A stretch of 64,000 nucleotides of DNA, from NCBI GenBank assembly GCA_037447655.1, contig JBBHKE010000049.1, positions 1-64,000 on the forward strand. Reading direction: 5' to 3'. The notes below the pieces were generated by a model. The model ran no database searches. It was not told where the DNA came from and saw only the letters and a program-made list of their open reading frames with translations. The stretch comes from Zygnema cylindricum (taxonomy: Eukaryota; Streptophyta; Zygnematophyceae; Zygnematales; Zygnemataceae). Each line of letters starts with the position of its first letter. The first letter of the stretch is position 1. The position numbers were made by a program, and so were the translations under genes. This document shows, piece by piece, positions 32,882 to 42,816 of this stretch.

Positions 32882-33858
32882 TGCAATTATGTGTCCTCCA
32901 TTAGACTACAAAATATAGGAAGCCTTTAGATAGCTTTTAACTAACCCACTTTAAGCGAACAGATAGCCTGATTGAACCCGTGTGTAGCTTGGACTCTCCT
33001 TAGTGTGTAGCAAAAAGAATTAGTGAAAATGGCAAATCAGCTGATAAGTTATGAGCCCGCAAAAATGTCAATCTTATACAAAGCTTTCTAAGAGAGAGGT
33101 GGCTACCTACCAAATTTCTTGAGTCTAAACCCCTCATACAACCCTTATTTACTGAAATACGAACCAATCATACGACTGTAAAATACAGAAAGGTATTACG
33201 GCCGATGTAGTTTCTGTACGGCATGTGAACAACAAAGCCATTGGATGTGGGCATGTCTCCATATGATTCGTTTTTATGCTCCCCGTAATTTCCGCGTTCC
33301 AATGTTATCTAGCCACGTGTTGCCAAGTCATGCCATGCTTGAAAAATGCCAAAAACGGTCTTTTCGAGATCTCGGCGTTAGTATGGGCCGTCGGATCCAC
33401 ATCGGTTTTCATGTCAGCCGTTTAAACAAATTTCTGGGTCATTTGTTTTGTGCGTGACGTGTAAAATTGTATTTTACACGATTCCTATGTTCGCTATCCG
33501 CAATTTCGTTAATCGGACTAGTTCTTTAAAACCGTACTTAAATAAATATCAAACCCTTTGTAATGTAACGAACTCCTACGTTAGACCGCATATGCTGAAG
33601 GCTACGCCACACTTTGCCGGTCGGAGGTTCGAGTCCTGCCGAACTCAACCTTTTGTTGAAAGTGACATAAGTCACTCTTTAGTCCTGCCTCTTAAACTAA
33701 GGCAGCCATGGCTCAACATCACTCTTTATCCTTCGGTGACTACAACAAGTATGGTGGTTGGAGAGAGGAGGTGGAGGCAGGTTGTCCGCCCTTTTTTTTC
33801 CTTTTAGACTGATATGTTTAGACCTAGAAAATACTCTATAAATATAGTAATTTCAACA
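32882..33858 (-). repeat. S5: solo LTR, minus strand, in R2
   Basis: 977 bp of the R4/R5 class, TGTTGAAATTACTA at 33858 and ...ATTGCA at 32882. Duplication TATAG (32877-32881) against TATTG (33859-33863), one mismatch. R2's coding sequence continues across it. The tRNA-like module reads on the plus strand near 33570-33650 (GGAGGTTCGAGTCCTGCC). Confidence 0.88.
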
Positions 33859-33863
33859 TATTG

Positions 33864-34019
33864 GTGGCTCTCGTGGATTCCTTCCAACAGTTTCAGCTTC
33901 TCCCCTCTCCCTTGGTTTTGGTTAATTTCCACCACGTCTTTTGCTTCTAGCCCAGTTGTCCCTTGAGGTTCCAATGTTTGTTCCTTTCCAGTCTGATTTG
34001 TACCTGCAAGATCATGTCG
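33864..34019 (-). pseudogene. pol: R2 integrase-RT linker remnant
   Basis: Minus-strand match to the linker of R11 (47230-47380), for example CTTGCAGGTACAAATCAGAC and GACGTGGTGGAAATT. The match ends at about 34020, where gypsy sequence begins. No catalytic function lies in this part. Confidence 0.7.
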
Positions 34020-34263
34020 TGCATGTGTTAAATAACGTGAGGATGCATGCAATATAATCAGCTGTGCTCCACTTAAACCCAAATGATGACAAGCTATTGT
34101 GAATGAAATAAAACATAAAAGTGAAAATGGATAAAAACAATAACAGGCAATGTGGAAGAAAAAGAAAGGTCAACGACTTAGCTGGTTATGGTCAGGTCGG
34201 TTTATTCTCCCCCCTAGCTCTTTAGCCGGCAGAGGAGCTAGCCAACATGACTGGAAGCTCGCG

Positions 34264-34398
34264 ACATCCGTGACAAAACCAGTGACCATCGAGAACGGCC
34301 AACAATGGTGGCACCAAACACTCCATGTGAAACCCCTAATTGCAATGATCACAAAGTAACATCGCAGTTTCCCTTTCCAATCAATGGCAAAAGGTACA
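34264..34398 (-). pseudogene. R7 PHD-type zinc finger at the pol C-terminus
   Basis: One minus-strand frame from 34398 gives all eight ligands of a C4-H-C3 PHD finger: C-X2-C-X11-C-X2-C-X4-H-X2-C-X14-C-X2-C. The typical Trp sits two residues before the seventh ligand (W-F-C), and M-L-L-C-D and P-P-L occur in their usual places. Two in-frame stops (codons 6 and 21 of the motif) and frame changes before it show the copy is dead. PHD fingers commonly bind histone H3 tails, so a targeting role like that of chromodomains in chromoviruses is a reasonable inference. Confidence 0.75.
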
Positions 34399-34579
34399 TG
34401 CTCTCGCCTCCGTAATTGGCATCTGCATGGGATCCATATCCTGTGACAAATCTGGAAAATAACATGGAGCACAATTCTTGGAGTGCTCCCGGAAAGTCCG
34501 TGTGTCCGCTCCTTGTAATCCCAACACTTTGTTGGATCCACCTCGATAATCCGTAGGATGTGTGCTGCAACATCGGTGT

Positions 34580-35560
34580 TCAAAGTGCCAAAAGATTTAT
34601 GCAAAGATACACATAATCTCCCACCCGATAGGCCTGTTGTTGCGGCCTGTAACTGCCACTTCGAGTGGAGGCAAACAAAAGTGTGTCTCGATGCTGGGCA
34701 ATCTGCAGATTATCAAAAGCCATGGGCATTTCACGGGCAAAAAGCAAAGCACGACGGGTGAGTTTTTTCAAAAAGATAGTGTCAGACATCAGCGAAAGCG
34801 GAAAACTCGCAGCTTTCTTAATATTGCGACCGAGTAGCGACTGTCTCCCAAATAAAACATAATAAGGGTTGTAATTGGCAAGGCTAGCTTGAACCAACAT
34901 GCGATATCCCATGGTAATGTAGCCGAGGGACTTGTCCCAAACCGAAATGTGTTTCTCTAAGCAATGCTTACGCAAGGCACGCTTAAATGTCTGGACTGCT
35001 CGTTCAGCCAAGCCATCAGCTTGCGGGTGATCACGACTAGTACGATGATGATCGATGAGAGCCTCATCAAGCATATCTTGAAATTCTCCCCGAAATTTTG
35101 TACCTTCTTCCATAAGGACCTTGGCTAGGGCACCATATCTCATAAGGACATGTTCGTTAAAGGTTGCGGTGGTTGACTTTAATGTTTTGTGAGGCAGGGC
35201 TACCACTTCTACTAACTTACTGAAATTATGGATCATAATCATGATGTATCATTTTCCTTTACGTGAGATAGGAAAAGTGCCGGCTAGATCGACCGACCAT
35301 GGATAGAATAAACCCCAAATAGATAGAGGTTAGAGAGTAGTCTGCCGATTAGAGAAAGAAGTTCGGAGACGGTTGCAGGTGGCACACTTGTGTAGAATGG
35401 CAGCAACATCCGCCTGCATTCCTGACCACCAATACCGTGCCTGTACTAGGCTTAACGTCCGCTTAGTGCCGTAGGGACCAAGCTCGGTGTGAATGTGCTC
35501 AATTAGAGAAAGCCGCTCGGTAGGACGAGGGACGTGTCTTTAGCTTCCGTCTGCTAGCAA
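34580..35560 (-). pseudogene. pol: R7 gypsy integrase (mostly open core)
   Basis: The N-terminal zinc region (H-I-H ... C-A-T-C near 35390-35530) precedes the core. The first catalytic Asp lies in W-S-V-D-L-A-G (about 35280-35300). An open block of 220 codons (35242-34580) has the gypsy signature R-D-H-P-Q-A-D-G-L-A-E-R with the catalytic Glu near 35005. The second Asp position reads E-E-G-T-K-F, so Asp is replaced by Glu. Stops at about 35330 and 35255 separate it from the N-terminal part. The end, Y-R-V-G-D-Y-V-Y-L, is the usual gypsy integrase C-terminus. Confidence 0.85.
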
Positions 35561-35899
35561 GCAAACTAAAGATCATCCGAGCCAAAGGAAATTTTTAGCT
35601 CTCTTTTTCACTCTGTCTTCTTCGTCAAAGGTAGTGTCGGACGTGAAGGTGTGGGAGGATTGGAAAATAATGACAGGCCCATCACGCCAAGGATCTGTGG
35701 CGTGACGAGAGTTCGGAATAGCGGCCAGACAATAAGTAAGATAAGAACTCATTGACATGACGCGAACATCGTCGTCATCGAAATCCATTCGAACTCCGTT
35801 ATCCGTCGTTCGGGGCAAAGGATTTTGGGAAAATCCGTCCGCATGTAGACTAAGCAGACCTGGTCGGTGATATATTTCAATGTCATATTCTTACAAAAT

Positions 35900-36075
35900 T
35901 AAATCCCATCAGGCTAGCTTCGCAAAAAAGCTTATCGTTAGTCATCAGCCAATGTAAGGGTTGATGGTCACTTAGAAGTGTGAAAGGCTTTCCGTACAAA
36001 TAATCACGGAAGTGAACGACTCCCCAAACCACGGCAAGACATTCCCCTTCGTAACAACTATAATTCGATTAAGCA
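35900..36075 (-). pseudogene. pol: R7 gypsy RNase H fragment
   Basis: The minus-strand reading Y-E-G-E-C-L-A-V-V-W then D-H-Q-P-L-H-W-L-M is the conserved gypsy RNase H segment. The upstream half is lost to the R8 insertion. The 340-bp stretch between it and integrase (35560-35900) reads as degenerate tether sequence with a further short open frame. Confidence 0.8.
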
Positions 36076-36117
36076 AGATTATTTCTTCTACTCATGTAAG
36101 CAACTACATATTCCTGT

Positions 36118-37124
36118 TACAATTCTGTGTCCTCTATTAGACTACAGAATTCATAAGCCTCTAGATCGTTTTTAACTAAACCAATTTAAGCTACAACCAC
36201 TACTGCCTTAGAAAGCAAATTAACATTTTGACTACACCCCTGTGCAGCGTGGACTCCTTTGAGTCTACAGCAAAAAGAATCATTGAAAACGACCAACCAG
36301 CCGATAAGTTATGAGCTAGCAAAAATGCCAATTTTATACAAAGCTCTCTAAGAGAGAGGTGTCTATCTACCAAATTTTCTAAGTCCTAAACCCCTCTCAT
36401 AACCCCTATCTATTGAAGTACGAACCAATCACACAACTATAAACTACAAAAAGTTACTACGGCCGATGTATTTTCTGTTCGGCGTGTGTACAATAAGGCC
36501 ACTGCGTGGACGCGTGTCACTATTCCACTCGTCCGTATGCTCCCACGAATTCCTGCGACCAAATGTTATCCCTCCACGTGGCGCCTGGTCATGCCACGTC
36601 CATAAACGCCAAAAGTGACTATTCTGCGATCTCGGTAGTGATAGACGCCGTTGGATTAAATCCAACATTAAATGTCGGCCGTCGAAACAAATGTTCGATT
36701 CATTTGTTTAATGCGAAATGATGTCCGCACTGAAACTTTGACTAGTTCTATCTTCCTTTGTTCATATTTCAGTTAATTAGTTTCAGGATCATGTACATGT
36801 TAAAATATACATCACACACCATGTAATCTAACATACTTCTACGACAGACTGGATAGAGCTAACGGCTACGCCGTACTCTACTGGTTGGAGGTTCGAGTCC
36901 AGCCGGACTTAACCTTTTGTTGAGAGTGACATAAGTCACTCTTTAGTCGTGCTTCCTGAACTAAGGCAACCATGGCTCAACCACCCTCTCTATCGTTCAG
37001 TGACTACGACAAGTATGGTGGCTAAAGAGAGGAGGTGGAGGTAGACTGTCCGCCCTTATATATTTTTTATTTTACTGATCTATTTAGACCTAGAAAACAC
37101 CCTATAAAACTAGTAATTTCAACA
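36118..37124 (-). repeat. R8 3' LTR
   Basis: 1007 bp, TGTTGAAATTACTAG at 37124 to ...GAATTGTA at 36118 (terminal CA mutated to TA). The tRNA-like module reads on the plus strand near 36845-36910 (GGAGGTTCGAGTCC). A purine tract (AAATAAAGGGAG on the minus strand, 37125-37136) adjoins it. Confidence 0.88.
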
Positions 37125-39166
37125 CTCCCTTTATTTTATTGTCTAACTTTAACTTAAGTTTAAGTCCACACTTTTCTTTGCAATATTTTAACTTGGGAGA
37201 AGGCACTGCTTTTGTCATCATATTAGCCACCATTCCCTTATTTGATCTATATAAAAGATTCACAATTGTATTTTCAACTTTTTCTCTCACAAAACTCAAT
37301 CTGATGTCTATATGTTTAGCCTTAAAATGATGTTTTGGATTAGCTACAATTGTAATGGCAGCTTGAATGTCACAAAACACTTCATGCACTCCCTCTTTCA
37401 TATACCCCAGTTCTTGCAACAAGGACTTAACCCACATCAACTCATTCACAGCAAAACAAGAGGCCATGTACTCAGCCTCCATAGTAGACTGAGCAACCGC
37501 CTTTTGTTACTTACTACTCCAACAGCAAGCACCTTCCCCCACATATAACACATACCCAGAAGTGCATCTTCTCATAGGTGCATCCCTATATTTGGCATCA
37601 CTCCAAGTAGTGATGTCAGTGTGCTCCCCTCCCAAATGCAACCATAACTCTCTTGTTCCTAATAGATATCTCATGAATCTCTTGGCTGCCTCCTAGTCTT
37701 CTCCCTACAATCATTAAGAATCCTTTTGAGTACTCCAACTGCTACTGCTATGTTTTGCCACGTACAATTCATAATATAGATCAAACTTCCTACGACCTGT
37801 CTATAAAGGAAAGGCTTCATAAACTCTTTGTCCTCTGGACTCATCTGATCATCTAAGATCATCAGTCCTCCTTCTACATTACCATCACTTACTTTTTTCA
37901 AGTCCATGGGAGTGGTACAACTGTTAGCCTTTTCCATCTCAACTTCTCAAGTATATTACTTATAGCTTTTATCGAGTAAGTCTAATAATCCTTTTCCCTT
38001 ATCTCTCTCTATTTGGATCCCCAAAATGTATCTTGCCTCACCTAAATCCTTCATATCAAATCCGCTTATAAAATCTTTATGTAGCCTATTAATCTTTTCC
38101 AAAGACTTACAGAGCACAAGCTGATCATCCACATAGATTACAATAAAAATGACACCATTCTTATCTTCAAACATATAGATAGAATGGTCACAATTGATCT
38201 GGATATATCCTTGACCGGTGAGAAACTCATCTAGTTTCTTATTCCACTGTCGAGGGACTTGCTTCAATCCATATAAGGATTTTATGAGCATGCAGACTTT
38301 TCTCTCTTCTCTTTCCTCCACGAACCCCTCGGGTTGCCTTATGAAAATTTCTTCCTCTAACTCACCATTAAGAAAAACAGTCTTCATGTCCATCTGGTGT
38401 ATTTCCATGTCTTTCGCTAATGCCAGCCTGAGGAGAATCCTTACTGATGGGAACCGAACAACTGCAGCAAAAGTCTCCTCATAGGCAATCCCCTCCTTTT
38501 GGGTAAACCCTTTTGCTACCAATCGAGCCTTATGTCTCTCAATGGTATTATCTGGGTTCAGTTTTTGTTTAAACACCCATTTACAGCCAATCCGTTTTCT
38601 GTCTAGAGGATAGTTGGCTAGTACCTAAGTATTTGCTTCCATGATAGAGGCCATCTCATCATTTATGGCTTTAATCTATCTATCTTTCTCTTGAGTGTTC
38701 AATGCCTCCAAGTATGATTGAGGCACATTTGGGTGAGATAGCTTAGTTACCTTATGAGCGGCCTATTTTTCCTGAATCCGTTTGCTGCTCCTTCTCCCCC
38801 CCTCAAACTCCACAGCTAGGATTGTGGGAAGTCTTTGATTTCTCCTTAGTGTCGTATCAGCTCCCTTATCCATAGAAGCGAGTATGGGTTCCTCCTCTTC
38901 TGTCTCCTCGAAGTCCATTGGAATGTGAGAAGTGTGCGGTGGATCTCCTAAGTCTTGGATCTTCCTTAAATCTGCAATTCTTGTTTCACTCATGTCTCTT
39001 TCTGGAAGGACGGAATCCTCCTCACCTTCAGACTCAAATCTGATTCTTATCTTCTTGGTATATTTAAAGGGGTCAAATGACTTCCATTCATCCATGACAA
39101 CTAAGGATTTGACCAAAATGATATCTCTCTTCGCTAAGTTATAGATTTTATATCCCTTGACATCCT
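37125..39166 (-). pseudogene. pol: R8 RNase H, reverse transcriptase and linker (broken)
   Basis: RNase H C-terminal block 37482-37102 has M-E-A-E-Y-M-A-S, F-C-D-I-Q-A-A (D-N-Q changed to D-I-Q) and K-H-H-F-K-A-K. RT block 38576-37956 (206 codons) keeps T-Q-K-E-G, F-L-N-G-E-L, L-Y-G-L-K-Q and an intact Y-V-D-D. Linker block 39116-38763 has K-S-F-D-P-F-K-Y-T. Stops separate the blocks. R9 was inserted where the integrase C-terminus reads D-E-D-V-K-G. Confidence 0.87.
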
Positions 39167-40096
39167 TGTTGTTTTGAAAAGTCAGTTTCGTGCTTAACTG
39201 CTAATTGGATTTAATATGGAGGTTTGAATAGATTCACGGATTGGGGGAGCGAAGGGTTTGATAATTAAAGTTACGTAAAAGATTCATTGAGTGGTGTGAA
39301 CAAGCAATGACGAATGGACGGAGGATCGCGAAGCGATCCGATGTAAAATAAATGGAATGTTGAAATAGGCGCCACCGGTACGGAGCAGCTGCGACGAAGT
39401 TAAGTCAACGCAGTTGCGGCTATCTTCATGATCCGTACGGAAAGCGCAGCCAGCGCAACTACGGATAATATGAATAGGATAGATTTCAAGTAGTGATGAT
39501 TAAGCTTAGTGGTAGCTTAGTTTCTGACATACGAAGAGTACGGTGTAAATATTCTGTACAACAGAGGTTTGTCTTTTTGACTAGTTAGGTTATTAGAGTA
39601 GATACAGTACGGCTGGTATGCCTCTGTACTCTGAGTATAACTTGCAGGACTTAGATTATTTTATGTATCGCAGTCAAGTTAATCAAAGCTATGGCAGACT
39701 GTTTTCTGCATCTTTGACCTGTTGGTGTGATCACTCTGATTGGTGCTTTCATGTGAAACTTTGTGGAGTCATTCTATGATATAGAATCTATATGTGTGTG
39801 AAGTTTCATTGTATTCCAGTATCTCTGTAAGATTCTGTGATCAGTCTAAGTGGCTAGTTTGTGAAGCTGTCAACTACATTTGGGAAACTCTGGAGCTTAT
39901 ATCTTCTAGATGCCTTGGTGGATTTGGCTGTAACTTTGAGAGTTTACAGTGTATATGATATACTGCATATTGGTGCAGTTTGAGATCATTTTGTTTATTG
40001 TGGAGTAATCTGTGTCGTCTGAAACACAGCTGTTTTTGAGGTAGTCTGTGGGTGTTTCCGTGAGTAATCCATGGCTGCAATAAGCTATGGACAACA
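39167..40096 (+). repeat. R9 5' LTR
   Basis: 930 bp, TGTTGTTTTG...GACAACA, with six-base inverted termini TGTTGT/ACAACA. It contains the palindrome GGATCGC-GAA-GCGATCC (39323-39339). The Gag ATG is at 40071, 26 bp before the LTR end. Confidence 0.93.
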
Positions 40097-41399
40097 GGTT
40101 ATGGGCCCACACCCATGGCTACCTGTATTTGATGGATCAAAATATCACTACTGGAAGTGTGCGCTCGAGAGCTACTTCGAGATGATGGAACTAATGGATG
40201 TGGTGGACGGTACCTTGGCCGAAACTTCAAATGGATGGAAAAGTAAAAATCATGAGTGTCTAAGGGTTATTAAGAACTCCTTGACTCCGGATTTAGTAAT
40301 GTCATACATAAGTGTTAAAAAGGCAGCTGAATTATGGAAGTGCTTAGAAAGTATGTATGCAAAGACTTCTTTATATCATTAGCTTAGTAGTGTTACCAAA
40401 ATAGTTGAACACAAGTATGTAGGAGGTAGTATGGAGAAACACCGTATTGACTTACAAGTATTATTTGCAGAAAATGATTTGGCAGGAGGAAACTTTACAG
40501 ATGCTCAACAAGCTATCTTGTTAATGAGAAGTCTACCTAAAGAATATAAGAATGCACTAGATCGATTGACTTTAATTGATAAAAATGATTGGAGCGTAAC
40601 TGTAGCTAGACGAGTTATTTTAGATGAAGAGGCTAATAGAAGGGTCTTATCAAGTGAAAGGAATATAAAGAAATCTAAGTCAAAATTTCAAAAATTTAAA
40701 AGTAATAGTGAGTTCGGAGATCAACCAAAGAATTGTTTTTACTGTAATGATTTAGGACATACCTTCACGGTATGTCCATCGTATAAAAGTGCATGTGTTA
40801 CAGGAAATTTCAGAGATGGATGGGACAACAACCTAGTTCGAATCCCAACAAGAAAGGAATCAAGTGATTTCGTGAGTGAGAGACAAGACTCGACAAATGA
40901 CAAAAGGCATACACCGTGTGTTGACGAATTTATCTACTTACCGACCGTGTGTGTTGTTTGGAATGGAGTAAAGGAGGAGGTGACAGAAAAGGATTTGGTG
41001 TCTGTCCCTGTTCAAGACGTCAGATTGGTGAGTAACACAGAGTTAAAGGAGGAAGAGTTATTTGAAGAAAGAGAAATTAGAGGAAGTGAAGGTTACTTGG
41101 AAGTGGAAGTCGAAAAATACTTAAACATAAAAACTAATACATTAAACCCGGTATTTCCAGAAGGACCGGGTGAAGATATGAAGAAAATTGGAATTAGGAA
41201 TGAGGTGAATAATGTGGAAACAGGTGAAAGGAGTTTTGACACCGAAGATAGTGTGGTGAAGGAGAAAAGAGAGAGGGACACGATTTTTGTGACCGTATCA
41301 GATGACAAATCTGTGAGTGAAAGTTTCTTACAAGAAAGGTGGTTAACTAAAGTAAGAGGAGTTGAAGGAAGAGATGGCCACTTTAAAAGCAAAAACTAG
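40071..41399 (+). pseudogene. gag: R9 Gag, one in-frame TAG
   Basis: The start at 40071 lies in the LTR and reads M-A-A-I-S-Y-G-Q-Q, then V-M-G-P through the primer site, then the copia Gag N-terminus (F-D-G-S-K-Y-H-Y-W-K). The frame is open to a TAG at 40380-40382, then open again in the same frame to 41399 (322 codons from 40431), 443 codons in all. The core has L-P-K-E-Y-K-N and the zinc knuckle is perfect: C-F-Y-C-N-D-L-G-H-T-F-T-V-C (about 40734-40775). A long acidic C-terminal region follows where protease would lie. A single nonsense mutation or a readthrough codon are both possible. Confidence 0.85.
40097..40110 (+). other. R9 primer-binding site
   Basis: GGTTATGGGCCCAC, a 14-base match to the complement of the initiator tRNA-Met anticodon region, directly after the LTR. 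Confidence 0.88.
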
Positions 41400-41820
41400 A
41401 AATAAGGTGGACGTGAAAATTGGTGAACTAAGAGAAGAACAAAGAAAAACTGTTCAGAAAATTGGAGTGAGAAAAGAAGTTTGTGGGAGTGAAAAATGTA
41501 ATAGAAATGCAAAAGTTAAAAATATAGGAAAGAAAAACTGCAAGAAAAGAGTGCAGCTGAAAAGAAGAAGAATCAAAACTAGAATTTCTCAAATGAATAA
41601 AGTTGCTGGAAGTAGCAAATGTATGGCGAAAAACATATAGGTGAAACATAAAACTAGTATTTTTGACATTAAACAAGGAGAAAATTGTGACAGAAGTGTA
41701 AACTTTAAAACAAGACAAAAGATCATGAGGAAAACAAAAAGAAGATGTAAAATTCAAAGGATCAGTGGTAGAAGAAAACATGCTCAGAAAGTGATCAAGA
41801 TAAGAGAGCGGGAGAAATGA
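41362..41820 (+). CDS. R9 second ORF, highly basic, one TAG
   Basis: This overlaps the Gag end by 38 bp in the +1 frame. It is open for 92 codons to a TAG at 41638, then continues in frame to a TGA at 41818 (152 codons in all). Lys and Arg make up about a third of residues, with clusters such as K-R-R-R-I-K and R-K-T-K-R-R. No fold or family is recognised. The composition suggests nucleic-acid binding or nuclear targeting (inference). It may be a frameshifted Gag C-terminus rather than a separate gene. Confidence 0.45.
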
Positions 41821-42606
41821 TTTTGTGGAGAACGTGAATTTAGAGAAATCTTAATTTTGGAAAAACTTATATTATAAGCATGTCTTATACAGTCAACTTC
41901 GTTTGACATACTATTTTCGGTAGGATCTTCGATTTGGTGTTCTTTCTTGTTGAGTTAGTTAATAAGAAACGAAAAGATTTTATTATGTATTTTTGAAGAC
42001 GAAGGAGGTGGCGGAAGCAATGGCTTGTTCAGGAAGGAAAAATTCGGGAGACATGGCAGAACGCAGCGAAAGCAGTGGAGAATCATTGGAAGAAGTTCGC
42101 GTCGCGAAGCTGTGACACAGCGTAGTAGCGCAAAGAAAGCAGTGGAGAATCATCAGAAGAAGTTCGCGTCGCGAACAGCGACGCAGCATAGCGGCGCAGC
42201 GAAATGAGTGGTGACGTATGACACTTACACGCTGATTATTTTATTCCAGGTGAAGGCAACTAAATATTCAGGGGTTATGCATTTATGGCGTAAGGGGAGC
42301 TATTACAGGACACTTTTTGCAAGAAGGCAGCAAGCGACTGGGAATTGGCAGAGGGCAGCAAAAGCAATGGCGACGTCGGCAAAGCACTGGTGATGTGTTA
42401 TTTTTGCTAAATTTATTGTATGATGAACAATGGAGGTTGATAAAGAATTTTGAATATTTAACTAATTTTTATTTGGAAACATTTGCGTACAGCATGGCCT
42501 AATGAGTCTAAAGCTTTAGGGGAGTGTAGAATTTGAAAGCTTTAGTCTCAGTAGATGAGGCTATGAAGAGGAAGTTAAAGGCGAAAAAGAGCAGCAGTTA
42601 GGAATG
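41821..42606 (+). other. R9 noncoding interior with a 66-bp duplication
   Basis: No coding reading. A direct duplication of about 66 bp lies at 42064-42195, with the shared segment AAAGCAGTGGAGAATCAT then AGTTCGCGTCGCGAA in both copies. A similar GGCAGCAAGCGACTGG / GGCAGCAAAAGCAATGG motif recurs near 42330-42370. Confidence 0.6.
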
Positions 42607-42780
42607 CGATGTCAAACTAGCGCAGCATAGCAGTACATGCTGCGCTTTGTATTCATACTGCGCTCCGATGTCAAACTAGCGCAGCGTAGCAGCATAGCAG
42701 TACACGTTGCATTTTGTATTCATACTGCGCTGCGATGTCAAACTAGCGCAGCGTAGCAGCATAGCAGTACACGCTGCATA
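42607..42780 (+). repeat. Three tandem copies of a ~59-67-bp repeat
   Basis: Copies start at 42607, 42666 and 42733, each with CGATGTCAAACTAGCGCAGC. The first lacks 8 bp found in the second, and the third is cut short. They sit just upstream of the purine tract (about 42809-42816) and the 3' LTR of R9. Confidence 0.85.
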
Positions 42781-42816
42781 TTTTTCTAGGTGCACGAAAC
42801 TAAATTTTCGGGGGAG

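Larger units (their letters stand above)
2665..34019 (-). mobile_element. R2: oldest host copia element (fragmented)
   Basis: Three LTR segments (2665-3302, 7525-7637, 31284-31352) lie in order on the minus strand once R3 and R4 are removed. They are followed by minus-strand RNase H and RT (31353-32881) and the integrase-RT linker (33864-34019). The LTR start and polypurine tract are deleted: the LTR segment runs straight into RNase H at about 31352. Its protein resembles R10/R11 more than R4-R6. The right end stops at the gypsy remnant R7. It is the base layer into which R1 (probably), R3, R4 and S5 were inserted. Confidence 0.7.
34020..36117 (-). mobile_element. R7: Ty3/gypsy remnant (RNase H, integrase, PHD finger)
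   Basis: Minus-strand order RNase H (36075-35900), integrase (35560-34580), then a zinc-finger tail (34398-34264). This is the gypsy order, unlike the copia elements around it. The right side is cut by R8's LTR at 36118; LTRs, gag, protease and RT are not visible. The left boundary with R2's linker at about 34020 is approximate. The last ~230 bp (34020-34250) is noncoding and could be 3' untranslated or LTR sequence. Confidence 0.8.

Noticed and set aside
34020-36117. R7 as part of the surrounding copia elements
   Set aside because: Domain order (RNase H before integrase) and signature motifs are gypsy, and its protein does not match any copia copy here.
41093-41781. Minus-strand ORFs of 99 and 117 codons opposite R9
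   Set aside because: Serine/phenylalanine-rich shadows of the lysine/glutamate-rich plus-strand frames; no domain and no supporting context.
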